From Eubacteriaceae bacterium (lineage in GTDB: Bacteria > Bacillota > Clostridia > Peptostreptococcales > Anaerovoracaceae), in NCBI GenBank assembly GCA_022652985.1, contig JALCRY010000018.1, positions 1 to 39,452 of the forward strand: 39,452 nucleotides of DNA. Direction: 5' to 3'. The notes beneath the pieces were generated by a model. It searched no databases and was not told where the DNA came from. It worked only from the letters and a program-made list of their open reading frames with translations. Both the position numbers and the translations under genes were made by a program. Positions 32,758-39,452 of this stretch are shown here, one piece after another (position 1 is the stretch's first letter; each line of letters begins with the position of its first letter).

Positions 32758-32798
32758 TGTTTATTATTATCACCAAACAATTTAATTACTGTCACAAC

Positions 32799-32897
32799 CA
32801 ACTGCCATTTATTCCACATATCGAATATAACATATGACTGCCACACTGGCCTGCATAGTAATTTGGCAGTTGTGGAACTACCAATTTGTGGTATAGT
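32799..32897 (+). promoter_or_regulatory. Promoter region of the EamA transporter gene with nine-base inverted repeat
   Basis: TTGTGG (32870-32875), 16 bases and TATAGT (32892-32897) form a weak promoter. Upstream, CAACTGCCA (32799-32807) is exactly mirrored by TGGCAGTTG (32864-32872), which covers the -35. Flanking TTCCACA/TGTGGAA words extend the mirror. Possibly an operator pair. The gap from 32595 to 32931 holds this and the preceding promoter, and no gene. Confidence 0.45.
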
Positions 32898-32931
32898 TTC
32901 CTTTAGAACTATTTTCAAAAGGAGAACTGGC

Positions 32932-33801
32932 ATGATAGAGAAGATGAGTACTAAATCAACCATGCTGCTGATGGCTCTGACCGCATTCATGTGGAGCACA
33001 AGCGGCCTGTTCATAAAAATGATTTCCTGGAACCCGCTGTTCATTGCAGGAGGAAGGAGCCTTCTGACAGCCGGCGTTCTTTTCATATTCATAAAGAAAA
33101 GCGGCGCCCGCGTAAAGATCAACAAGGCGTCTCTTGCTATAGCCATCCCTATCATGATCAATATCACACTGTTCGTTGTTGCCAACAAACTCACGACGGC
33201 AGCAAATGTAATAGTCATCCAATATGCCGCACCTGTGTGGATAGTAGTTCTGTCGGCAATATTCCTGCATCAGAAATTCAGCAAAGTCGACATTACTGTA
33301 GTGGCCGTCACGATGTGCGGGATCCTGCTTTTCTTCCTCGACCAGCTTTCGATGGAAGGAATACTCGGCAATATCCTCGCCTTGTTCGCAGGCATTGCCA
33401 TGGCAGTAATGTACATTATCAATAAGGAGGTCAGTCACGATGACCCCGATTCGCAGGCTTCCGGCATTATGCTCGGGCAGCTCCTGACGGCGCTCGTCGG
33501 CGCTGTCGCGCTGTTCTTCGTTCCGTTTCATACGACAGGTCTTGAAATCAGCTACATAGTATTCCTCGGTATCGTTCAGATGGGCATCCCCTACGTTTTT
33601 TACACGCTCATACAGCGCAAACTCCCGACACTTACCTGCTCGCTGATTGCCATGATCGAGCCTCTTTTCAATCCGGTGTGGGTCGTGCTGTTCTACGGTG
33701 AAAAGCCGGGGCGTTTCGCTCTCGTCGGCGCCGCAATAATAATCGTCACGATAGCCCGCTGGTGTGTATGGCAGGCCAAAAACGAAATCCCCGCGGAATA
33801 A
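32932..33801 (+). CDS. EamA/DMT-superfamily transporter
   Basis: This 289-residue, ten-helix protein has two EamA repeats: TAFMWSTSGLFIKMISWNPLFIAGGR in repeat one, and GIAMAVMYIINKEVSHDD ... PTLTCSLIAMIEPLFNPVWVVLFYGEKPG in repeat two. DMT carriers export amino acids, drugs or other metabolites. The start at 32932 is chosen because AAAGGAG lies eight bases before it and the transcript begins after the upstream in-frame ATG at 32863. It is convergent with, and four bases from, the following membrane-protein gene. Substrate unknown. Confidence 0.9.
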   Translation: MIEKMSTKSTMLLMALTAFMWSTSGLFIKMISWNPLFIAGGRSLLTAGVLFIFIKKSGARVKINKASLAIAIPIMINITLFVVANKLTTAANVIVIQYAAPVWIVVLSAIFLHQKFSKVDITVVAVTMCGILLFFLDQLSMEGILGNILALFAGIAMAVMYIINKEVSHDDPDSQASGIMLGQLLTALVGAVALFFVPFHTTGLEISYIVFLGIVQMGIPYVFYTLIQRKLPTLTCSLIAMIEPLFNPVWVVLFYGEKPGRFALVGAAIIIVTIARWCVWQAKNEIPAE

Positions 33802-33805
33802 AGCA

Positions 33806-34417
33806 TTACAGCCCGATTTCAATGCCGAGCTTTCTGAGCTCTTCTTTCTGTCTGCGTCCGCGCATTATCAGCCTTTCGATAAAAAATATTATCAGGAGTG
33901 CCGCCGCAAGAAGACCGCCGCATCTGAAAAATGCTCCCGGTGATGAAGACGCGTAATAATCATCTGTGCCCGCAGAAAAAGCCGTACCCGTTACGCTTTC
34001 CTCTGCGACACTGAAGCCTGTAAGAGAATACTTACTTACGAAATACTTTTCTGCTGCAGCGTATATATCTTCGCTTTTATCTGCCGCCGAAAATATTGCC
34101 GTATCCTGAAGTTTCCCCCTGCTGTCATAAATATCGAGATCACTGAACGATACGATCCTGCCTTCCCGGTCCAGCCTGAGACTGATCACTGCCGTCGTGC
34201 CGCCCGGATATTTATAGCTGTCTTCACGGACGGTATATGTCCCCTGTACATGAACAACATACAGTCCGATACCCAGGAATAACAGCGCCACAGATATTAC
34301 GGGGATGAGACCGAAGATGAATCTTTTCTTGCCTGCAAGCAGCACTTCCAGGACAATGAGCGCCGCTGTTGCTGCCGCAGCAGCGATAAAAGTGCCGATA
34401 TTTCCTGATATTATCAT
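33806..34417 (-). CDS. Membrane protein of unknown function, third gene of DUF2089 operon
   Basis: This 203-residue protein has two N-terminal helices (about 5-27, 33-55), an extracellular domain of about 100 residues (YTVREDSYKYPGGTTAVISLRLD ...) and one helix near 170 followed by a basic tail (RGRRQKEELRKLG). No family is recognised. The outer domain contains an FMN-binding-like phrase (DREGRIVSFSDLDIYDSRGKLQD), reminiscent of secreted FMN-binding or PepSY-like repeats, but this is weak. It starts ten bases after the next membrane-protein gene ends, so both belong to one operon led by a DUF2089 regulator. Confidence 0.7.
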   Translation of the reverse strand: MIISGNIGTFIAAAAATAALIVLEVLLAGKKRFIFGLIPVISVALLFLGIGLYVVHVQGTYTVREDSYKYPGGTTAVISLRLDREGRIVSFSDLDIYDSRGKLQDTAIFSAADKSEDIYAAAEKYFVSKYSLTGFSVAEESVTGTAFSAGTDDYYASSSPGAFFRCGGLLAAALLIIFFIERLIMRGRRQKEELRKLGIEIGL

Positions 34418-34427
34418 TGCGCGCCTC

Positions 34428-35090
34428 CTACATATCTTCCAGTTTTGTTTTAAGCAATAAATTCTTTTTCTTCCGCTTATGCCCTGAAGCGATGAAAATG
34501 TACAGCACTATCAGGAACGGCAGGATTGCCGCCAATACAATCAGTATAATTTGTGATCCGGCAACGGTCACTGTCTTCACTTTCATGTCTTTTTTCAGCG
34601 CAAGAAGCTTGCCGTAACTCACGGATGTCCCTGTAAAATAACTGCTGTTATGCCTGCCCGACATGATGTCATTCAAATGCGATTTGTATTCACCGGCTCC
34701 GGCAGTCACTTTCCCGTTGACAACACTGATATCCCTGAAGACGACATCACTGCCCTGACCGACAGCCAGTTTTCCGACTGCGACAATATCATTGTCGCCA
34801 TCCATGAGAATGTTGATGCAGGCCGGCTTTGCCGATCCGCTGTCCGCCAGTACTTCATGGCTCATGCCTCTGGTAATGGTATTCGTGAATGCTCCCTGCC
34901 CGTAAAGGATAAGCAACGTGATCACTCCGACAGCAAGCACAGCCGCCGGCAGGATTTTTTCGCCTCTGCTTCTCATTCTGATGAAATTGCTTTCGATTAT
35001 GCAGCAGAGAACAGTAAAACCGATATAGATCATCAGAAGTGCAAAGGCGGAAAAGTTCGCTATTACTGCCGCAATTATAGATTCTTTCAT
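34428..35090 (-). CDS. Membrane protein of unknown function, second gene of DUF2089 operon
   Basis: This protein of about 220 residues has two N-terminal helices (about 5-28 and 45-65), a central outer domain (about 70-175, with VAVGKLAVGQGSDVVFRD) and a C-terminal helix (LIVLAAILPFLIVLYIFIAS) with a very basic tail. Its topology is the same as that of its downstream neighbour, so the two may be distant partners in one complex. The start at 35090 lies one base after the stop of the DUF2089 gene, with GGGAGG nine bases before it. No family is recognised. Confidence 0.7.
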   Translation of the reverse strand: MKESIIAAVIANFSAFALLMIYIGFTVLCCIIESNFIRMRSRGEKILPAAVLAVGVITLLILYGQGAFTNTITRGMSHEVLADSGSAKPACINILMDGDNDIVAVGKLAVGQGSDVVFRDISVVNGKVTAGAGEYKSHLNDIMSGRHNSSYFTGTSVSYGKLLALKKDMKVKTVTVAGSQIILIVLAAILPFLIVLYIFIASGHKRKKKNLLLKTKLEDM

Positions 35091-35091
35091 T

Positions 35092-35397
35092 TCACTTGCC
35101 CTCCCTGCCTGTTTCTTTATTGTACGCGTTGATGAGGATCTTCGCCGTATCAAAGTCGAGCTTGTCATCCAGCGCCAGCTTCTTTACAAGCTTCACATAC
35201 GGCGCAGCTTCCAGATCTTCCTGTACATTGATCTTTTCGATCAGACGGTCGAGCCGGAGTCTGACCGTAGGATATGTGACCCCGTATTCCCCGGCGATTT
35301 CCTTGAGCGAACCGCTGCAGAGCACGAACTTCTTTATGAACGCCAGATCTTCATCATCCAGATTTTCCATCCATGAAGGCATGATATCTATCGACAT
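35092..35397 (-). CDS. DUF2089-family helix-turn-helix regulator
   Basis: This protein of about 101 residues has a helix-turn-helix in LVLCSGSLKEIAGEYGVTYPTVRLRLDRLIEKI (cited as family pattern) and the C-terminal YVKLVKKLALDDKLDFDTAKILINAYNKE region of DUF2089. These are small DNA-binding proteins often paired with membrane proteins. The start at 35397 has AAAGGAG nine bases before it; an ATG at 35403 sits only two bases from that site. It is first in a three-gene operon with two membrane proteins, and lies behind a long palindrome it may bind itself. Confidence 0.8.
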   Translation of the reverse strand: MSIDIMPSWMENLDDEDLAFIKKFVLCSGSLKEIAGEYGVTYPTVRLRLDRLIEKINVQEDLEAAPYVKLVKKLALDDKLDFDTAKILINAYNKETGREGK

Positions 35398-35412
35398 GAC
35401 CATTGCTCCTTT

Positions 35413-35455
35413 CTTTAATATAATTAAGCATATACTTTAATTATATTAAAGTCAA
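35413..35455 (-). promoter_or_regulatory. Promoter and 39-base palindromic operator of the DUF2089 operon
   Basis: On the minus strand TTGACT (35455-35450), 17 bases and TATGCT (35432-35427). The arms CTTTAATATAATTAA (35413-35427) and TTAATTATATTAAAG (35437-35451) are exact mirrors across a nine-base centre and cover both promoter elements. Binding here would block transcription; autoregulation is the simplest reading. Confidence 0.75.
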
Positions 35456-35474
35456 TATTAAATATTATTTTCAT

Positions 35475-35513
35475 AAAACAAAAGTGCCCCGGCATTATCT
35501 GCTGCGGAGCACT
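35475..35513 (-). terminator. Terminator after the LysR-type gene
   Basis: Arms AGTGCCCCG and CGGAGCACT (35483-35491, 35505-35513), with one mismatch, are followed on the minus strand by TTTTGTTTT. The hairpin lies 66 bases past the LysR stop and just upstream of the DUF2089 promoter. Confidence 0.65.
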
Positions 35514-35579
35514 ATGGCATGATTAACTTCCGATTTATTTAAGCAACTTTCGCCTTATGCCTGTATCACTGCCTTTATC

Positions 35580-36446
35580 CTAATCTATTATCTTTTCCGC
35601 ATACTCTATAAATTTCAGCACCGCAGGCGATGCTTTCTTCATTGAAGGCACAGCGATCCCGAGTTCCACTTCACGTGCCGGCGAGAGCGGCAGAATCACG
35701 ACATCACCCTTGAATTTCCTGCTCTGCAGCTCATTGTTGATGCTGATCCCCAGCCCCGATTCCACCATTGAAAACACTGTGGCAGGATCCTGCGACCGGA
35801 ATGCGACATTCGGCGTGATGGATTCTTTCTGCAGCAGCCGGTCTATGTCCGTATCATGTCCCGGAGCCGGATATATGAACGGCTCGGTCCTGAGGCCAGC
35901 AAGCGGAAAAGTTTTTCGGCGCGCCAGCGGATGATCCTTCGGCAGCCACGCCACCATGGGATCGTTCCTGAGTCTGATCCATTCTCCCGAAAACGCCGTC
36001 GGCCTGCTCATGAAGCAGCAGTCAAGTTTCATCTCCGCGAACATCTCACTGATATCATCAGTAAGCCCTTCGAATGTATGTATCCCGATCTCCGGATAGT
36101 CCTTTTTGAAAGCATCGATGATCTCGGGCAGCCACACTTCGGCAATACTATAAAAAGAACCGACCGATATCCGGCCTATCGCCAGGCCCTTTATTCCGGC
36201 GGCCAGCTGTTCAATATGCTCCTGGCAGCGGCAAACCTCCCGCATAGCCGTGAGCATTACTGCCCCGTCCTCGGTCGGTACCGCACCCGTCCGGCTCCTC
36301 GTGAGCAGCGTCAGGCCCAGTTCCTCTTCGAGCGAGTTGATCATCCTGGTGATCCCCGGCTGGGTATATCCCATCTCCTCCGCCGCGGCAGTAATGCTTC
36401 CCGATTCCACGGTTTTTATATATGCTTCGTATTTCACAGTATCCAT
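35580..36446 (-). CDS. LysR-family transcriptional regulator
   Basis: This 288-residue protein has an N-terminal winged helix-turn-helix (ESGSITAAAEEMGYTQPGITRMINSLEEELG, in parts, residues about 14-45) and a C-terminal effector-binding domain of the periplasmic-binding fold (RISVGSFYSIAEVWLPEIIDAF onward). AAGAGG lies six bases before the ATG. It is divergent from the serine/threonine dehydratase gene with 126 bases between start codons, the classic arrangement for control of the neighbour, probably with an amino acid as effector. Confidence 0.93.
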   Translation of the reverse strand: MDTVKYEAYIKTVESGSITAAAEEMGYTQPGITRMINSLEEELGLTLLTRSRTGAVPTEDGAVMLTAMREVCRCQEHIEQLAAGIKGLAIGRISVGSFYSIAEVWLPEIIDAFKKDYPEIGIHTFEGLTDDISEMFAEMKLDCCFMSRPTAFSGEWIRLRNDPMVAWLPKDHPLARRKTFPLAGLRTEPFIYPAPGHDTDIDRLLQKESITPNVAFRSQDPATVFSMVESGLGISINNELQSRKFKGDVVILPLSPAREVELGIAVPSMKKASPAVLKFIEYAEKIID

Positions 36447-36460
36447 CGTGCGCCTCTTAC

Positions 36461-36525
36461 ATAATATTTTATTATGATAATATGATTTTTTGCCGTTTTA
36501 CTTATGTATAAAGTGATTATATATT
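36461..36525. promoter_or_regulatory. LysR/dehydratase divergent control region
   Basis: The perfect palindrome ATAATATTTTATTAT (36461-36475) fits the T-N11-A LysR box. For the dehydratase, TTTACT (36497-36502), 17 bases and TATATT (36520-36525) form a promoter starting near 36532, past the in-frame ATG at 36504. Confidence 0.55.
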
Positions 36526-36572
36526 ATAGACATAGAACAGGCAAGCACCCCAGGAAAGGACAGGTGATCATC

Positions 36573-37499
36573 ATGGAAAAGTTATATATTGAAACGCCCC
36601 TGATAGAAGTTACGGAAAACACTATTCCCGGCAAAACCGTCTCGTTTAAAATGGAAGCTTATCAGCCCAGCGGTTCATTCAAGCTCCGCGGCATGGACTG
36701 CGCCTGCAGGTCGGCGGCCGAAAACGGCTGCAGCAGGTTTCTCTCTTCATCCGGCGGCAATGCCGGCCTGGCAGTCGCCTATTGCGGGAGGAAGCTTGGA
36801 ATGCCTGTCACGGTAGTACTTCCCGAAACATCATCCCCAAATGTCATTACCAGACTTGAAAGCCTGGGCAGTGACGTCATCGTCCACGGCCGCACATGGG
36901 ATGACGCCAACGAATACTGTCTCGGCCTTTGCAGTAATGACGAAACCATCGCCTACATCCCGCCGTTTGACGACCCGCATCTCTGGCACGGACATTCGTC
37001 TCTTGTCGATGAACTGAAAGAACAATGCGCGGAACAGCCCGACCTCATTATTCTGTCGGTAGGAGGAGGCGGCCTTCTGAACGGAGTAGTGGAAGGCCTC
37101 GTGCGCAGCGGATGGGAAGATACTGCCGTACTGGCTGTTGAAACCAAAGGAGCGGACTCTCTGTATCAGTCTGCACAGGCGGGGAAACTCGTGACACTCA
37201 GCAGCATTACCTCCGTCGCCAAAAGCCTCGGAGCCAGAACCGTCTCCCGGAAAGCGCTCGACAACGTGCAGGCGCACAACGTGATCCCGTACCTCGCAGA
37301 TGACAGCCGCGCCGTCAGCGCATGCGTAAGAATGGCTGACGAATACCGGGTCATCGTCGAGCCCGCATGCGGCGCATCGCTGTCGGTGTTCTTCGACCGA
37401 AGCGCTATACTCAATGACTATAAGAACATCGTGGTCATTGTATGCGGAGGATCAAATGTCGATCTCGGAATGATCGAGAAATGGGGAGAAGCAAAATGA
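36573..37499 (+). CDS. PLP-dependent serine/threonine dehydratase (SDS-like)
   Basis: This protein of about 308 residues belongs to the fold-type II PLP family. The Schiff-base lysine is Lys37 in PSGSFKLRG. The substrate loop is SSGGNAGLAVAY, the phosphate-binding glycine loop is VGGGGLLNGV, and the C-terminal VIVCGGSNVDL closes the cofactor site. It deaminates serine or threonine to pyruvate or 2-oxobutyrate plus ammonia. Its single domain, with no ACT regulatory part, and its motif spacing resemble mammalian-type serine dehydratase more than biosynthetic IlvA. The start at 36573 has AGGTGA before it and lies after the inferred transcription start. Divergent from the LysR gene. Confidence 0.9.
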   Translation: MEKLYIETPLIEVTENTIPGKTVSFKMEAYQPSGSFKLRGMDCACRSAAENGCSRFLSSSGGNAGLAVAYCGRKLGMPVTVVLPETSSPNVITRLESLGSDVIVHGRTWDDANEYCLGLCSNDETIAYIPPFDDPHLWHGHSSLVDELKEQCAEQPDLIILSVGGGGLLNGVVEGLVRSGWEDTAVLAVETKGADSLYQSAQAGKLVTLSSITSVAKSLGARTVSRKALDNVQAHNVIPYLADDSRAVSACVRMADEYRVIVEPACGASLSVFFDRSAILNDYKNIVVIVCGGSNVDLGMIEKWGEAK

Positions 37500-37671
37500 T
37501 GTAGTAATGTCGTTGACAGCTCTTGAGCGTGATAATGCTATTTCCAGAAATTGGAGAAAATGATAGCAGAAATGTCTTCATTTTCCTCATTTTTGAAACA
37601 TCTGGTTTCTCACAATTCACATCGCATCATTATACATTGCACGCAATGAACACTGCCTTACACAGTACACT

Positions 37672-37708
37672 ATCGGCCGGCCATATAAGAGTATATGGGC
37701 CGGCCGAT
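37672..37708. other. Long hairpin with GGCCGGCC arms between convergent genes
   Basis: ATCGGCCGGCC (37672-37682) mirrors GGCCGGCCGAT (37698-37708). The stem continues as ATATA/TATAT with one bulged G around a short loop. It lies between the dehydratase and gltB stops. No T-run follows on either side, so it is a stable structure or protein site rather than a textbook terminator. The rest of 37500-37722 shows nothing clear. Confidence 0.7.
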
Positions 37709-37722
37709 GTGCATCATTTCCA

Positions 37723-39452
37723 TTACTGCTCTATTTCATTTCTGACTTCGAGGAACGCCTGCATCCGGGCCTCTTCTGTGCTCATGCCCAGGCCCTCGAA
37801 TTCCGTTATCCGATTGATTATCCTCTCATAGTCGAACGGAATGATCTTTTTGAACCTGCTGATATATTCCATTAAATTCCCGAGAATTTCCTGCGCTCTT
37901 TCCGAGCCCGTATATTCGACATGCTTCTGCAGCATCTTCTTCAGTCTGAAAACATCATCCTTCGATTCGATCTTCTCCATGGCAACCGAATCGCGGTTCA
38001 CAACGCGGTAAAGCTCGTTGTCAGGATCCAGCACGTATGCCACACCGCCGCTCATTCCCGCGGCGAAATTCTTGCCGACCGAGCCGATGACTGCCACGCA
38101 GCCGCCAGTCATATATTCACATCCGTGTTCGCCGATTCCCTCTACGACAGCGCATGCTCCGGAATTCCTGACACAGAACCTTTCACCTGCCGCTCCGTTG
38201 ATATACGCCTGCCCCGAAGTTGCTCCGTACAGAGCGACGTTGCCGATGATGACATTTTCTGCGGCGCGGAATACGGCTTCCTTCGGCGGGTATATTATGA
38301 GTTTGCCGCCTGAAAGCCCTTTGCCGAAATAGTCATTGGAATCCCCTTCGACAGACAAAGTCAACCCTGCGGGAATGAACGCGCCGAACGACTGACCTCC
38401 GTAACCTCTGCAGGAGACCGTAAATGTGTCCTCCGCCAGGCCGTCAGGATAGCGTTCCGTTATCTCCGAGCCGAACATAGTCCCCAGCGTACGGTTGCGG
38501 TTATTGATATCGATACTGATTGAACGGTGCTCAACAGCTGCCGGATCACCTTTTCCGGCTTCAAGAGAATCCAGGAAATTATCCATCAGCTTTTTCCTGT
38601 CGGCGCTCTTTTCCAGTTTGAAATCGTACGCGAATCCCGGCTGATAAATGCACTTCCTCTTCGACTTCAGATACGGGTTCGTCAGGATCTCCGAGAAGTC
38701 GATCGTCTGAGCATTGCGCGCCGGAGCGTCCTTTTTAACTGTCAAAAGGTCTGTCCTCCCGACCATATCGTCGAGCTTTTTTATTCCCAGTTTCGCCATA
38801 TATTCCCGGAGCTCCTGGGCAATGAAGCGCATGAAGTTCTCCACATATTCCGGCTTGCCGTGGAAATTTTTTCTCAGCTCAGGATCCTGAGTCGCGACGC
38901 CGACCGGACATGTATCGAGATTGCAGACACGCATCATTACGCAGCCCAGAGTGACCAGAGGTGCAGTGGCAAATCCGAATTCTTCAGCTCCCATCAGCGC
39001 TGCGATCGCTACGTCACGGCCGCTCATCAGCTTGCCGTCGACTTCCAGTTTAACGCGGCGCCGCAGTCCGTTCGATATCAGTTCGCGGTGTGTTTCAGCC
39101 AGACTCATCTCCCACGGCAGACCGGCATTCTTGATGGAATTCCTCGGAGCCGCACCTGTTCCACCGTCGTGCCCCGAGATCAGGATGCATTCGGCACCCG
39201 CCTTCGCGCAGCCGACAGCGACTGTCCCCACACCTGCTTCCGATACGAGCTTGACTGAAATGTGCGCCTTTCTGTTCGCATTTTTGCAGTCGAAAATCAG
39301 CTGCGCCAGATCCTCGATCGAATATATATCATGATGCGGCGGCGGTGAGATCAGACTCACGCCCGGCGTTGAATGACGCGTTGCCGCGATCCACGGATAG
39401 ACCTTCTTTCCGGGAAGCAGTCCGCCTTCACCCGGCTTCGCGCCCTGCGCCA
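37723..39452 (-). CDS. gltB: Glutamate synthase large subunit, C-terminal part (5' end outside window)
   Basis: The frame is open to the window edge, giving the last 575 or so residues. The FMN barrel is clear from KPGEGGLLPGKKVYPWIA and RHSTPGVSLISPPPHHD through IYSIEDLAQLIFD. The [3Fe-4S] cysteines are in LGCVMMRVCNLDTCP. The GXGXG beta-helix domain follows (YGGQSFGAFIPAGLTLSVEG; GLSGGKLIIYPP; GERFCVRNSGACAVVEG). The enzyme makes glutamate from glutamine and 2-oxoglutarate. The N-terminal glutaminase part and the small subunit are not seen; it could be a full GltB or a split form starting just upstream. The C-terminal RINRITEFEGLGMSTEEARMQAF tail (in parts) ends normally. Confidence 0.95.
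   Translation of the reverse strand, partial: AQGAKPGEGGLLPGKKVYPWIAATRHSTPGVSLISPPPHHDIYSIEDLAQLIFDCKNANRKAHISVKLVSEAGVGTVAVGCAKAGAECILISGHDGGTGAAPRNSIKNAGLPWEMSLAETHRELISNGLRRRVKLEVDGKLMSGRDVAIAALMGAEEFGFATAPLVTLGCVMMRVCNLDTCPVGVATQDPELRKNFHGKPEYVENFMRFIAQELREYMAKLGIKKLDDMVGRTDLLTVKKDAPARNAQTIDFSEILTNPYLKSKRKCIYQPGFAYDFKLEKSADRKKLMDNFLDSLEAGKGDPAAVEHRSISIDINNRNRTLGTMFGSEITERYPDGLAEDTFTVSCRGYGGQSFGAFIPAGLTLSVEGDSNDYFGKGLSGGKLIIYPPKEAVFRAAENVIIGNVALYGATSGQAYINGAAGERFCVRNSGACAVVEGIGEHGCEYMTGGCVAVIGSVGKNFAAGMSGGVAYVLDPDNELYRVVNRDSVAMEKIESKDDVFRLKKMLQKHVEYTGSERAQEILGNLMEYISRFKKIIPFDYERIINRITEFEGLGMSTEEARMQAFLEVRNEIEQ

Noticed and set aside
36504..36572. Upstream ATG as dehydratase start
   Set aside because: It overlaps the promoter -35 to -10 region, and the extra residues do not fit the family N-terminus.
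2009..37728. CAGTAATG as a replication-directing KOPS-type word
   Set aside because: Ten copies in one direction and six in the other give no strong strand bias, which KOPS would need.

Overview
This 39.5 kb window looks like chromosomal DNA of a strictly anaerobic member of the Clostridia (low- to mid-G+C Firmicutes). The signs are strong AGGAGG-type ribosome-binding sites, an oxygen-sensitive glycyl radical enzyme with its activase, and the anaerobic sulfite reductase asrABC. Lipoprotein-anchored ABC transport and NiaR-, MerR- and DUF2089-type control sites point the same way. The genus cannot be fixed from sequence alone. No rRNA, tRNA, CRISPR array, phage gene or transposase was seen.

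Layout. 0-2.2 kb: the 3' end of a UvrA-family gene, methionine sulfoxide reductase B, a flavodoxin-fold protein with a clustered-Cys motif, and a DUF1097 membrane protein. 2.3-8.7 kb, all on the minus strand: a siderophore/heme-type ABC importer (lipoprotein, permease, ATPase), a Crp/Fnr regulator, then asrABC. A near-perfect palindrome sits at -41.5 of the inferred asr promoter. 8.8-13 kb: cupin and carboxymuconolactone decarboxylase genes behind a MerR-type promoter, a 0.5 kb repeat-rich non-coding stretch, a nitrilase, and divergent thrH and isochorismatase-like genes. 13-19.8 kb: a membrane diguanylate cyclase, an FMN-dependent glutamate synthase-like protein, and a 1361-residue multi-PAS hybrid histidine kinase. 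20-23.5 kb: a lipoprotein, an Rh-type (not ordinary Amt) ammonium/CO2 channel, and a niacin-type MFS carrier with a NiaR-like operator.

23.5-29.2 kb: a RarD-like exporter, an unassigned glycyl radical enzyme with its activating enzyme, and a divergent LuxR-type regulator. 29.2-32.7 kb: a visibly AT-richer operon of aldehyde dehydrogenase, VOC-family protein and PuuP-like permease, probably for uptake and oxidation of an amine or amino acid. 32.9-39.5 kb: a second EamA transporter, a DUF2089 regulator with two small membrane proteins behind a large palindrome, a LysR regulator divergent from a serine/threonine dehydratase, and the 3' part of gltB.

The window reads as an amino-acid and nitrogen metabolising anaerobe. 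Ammonia is released or handled by the nitrilase, dehydratase, Rh channel and two glutamate synthase-type proteins. Sulfite serves as an electron sink. A radical enzyme of unknown substrate is the most promising unexplored function. An 8-base word, CAGTAATG/CATTACTG, is strongly over-represented but absent from about 21.8 to 33.3 kb, which may mark that block as a later arrival.
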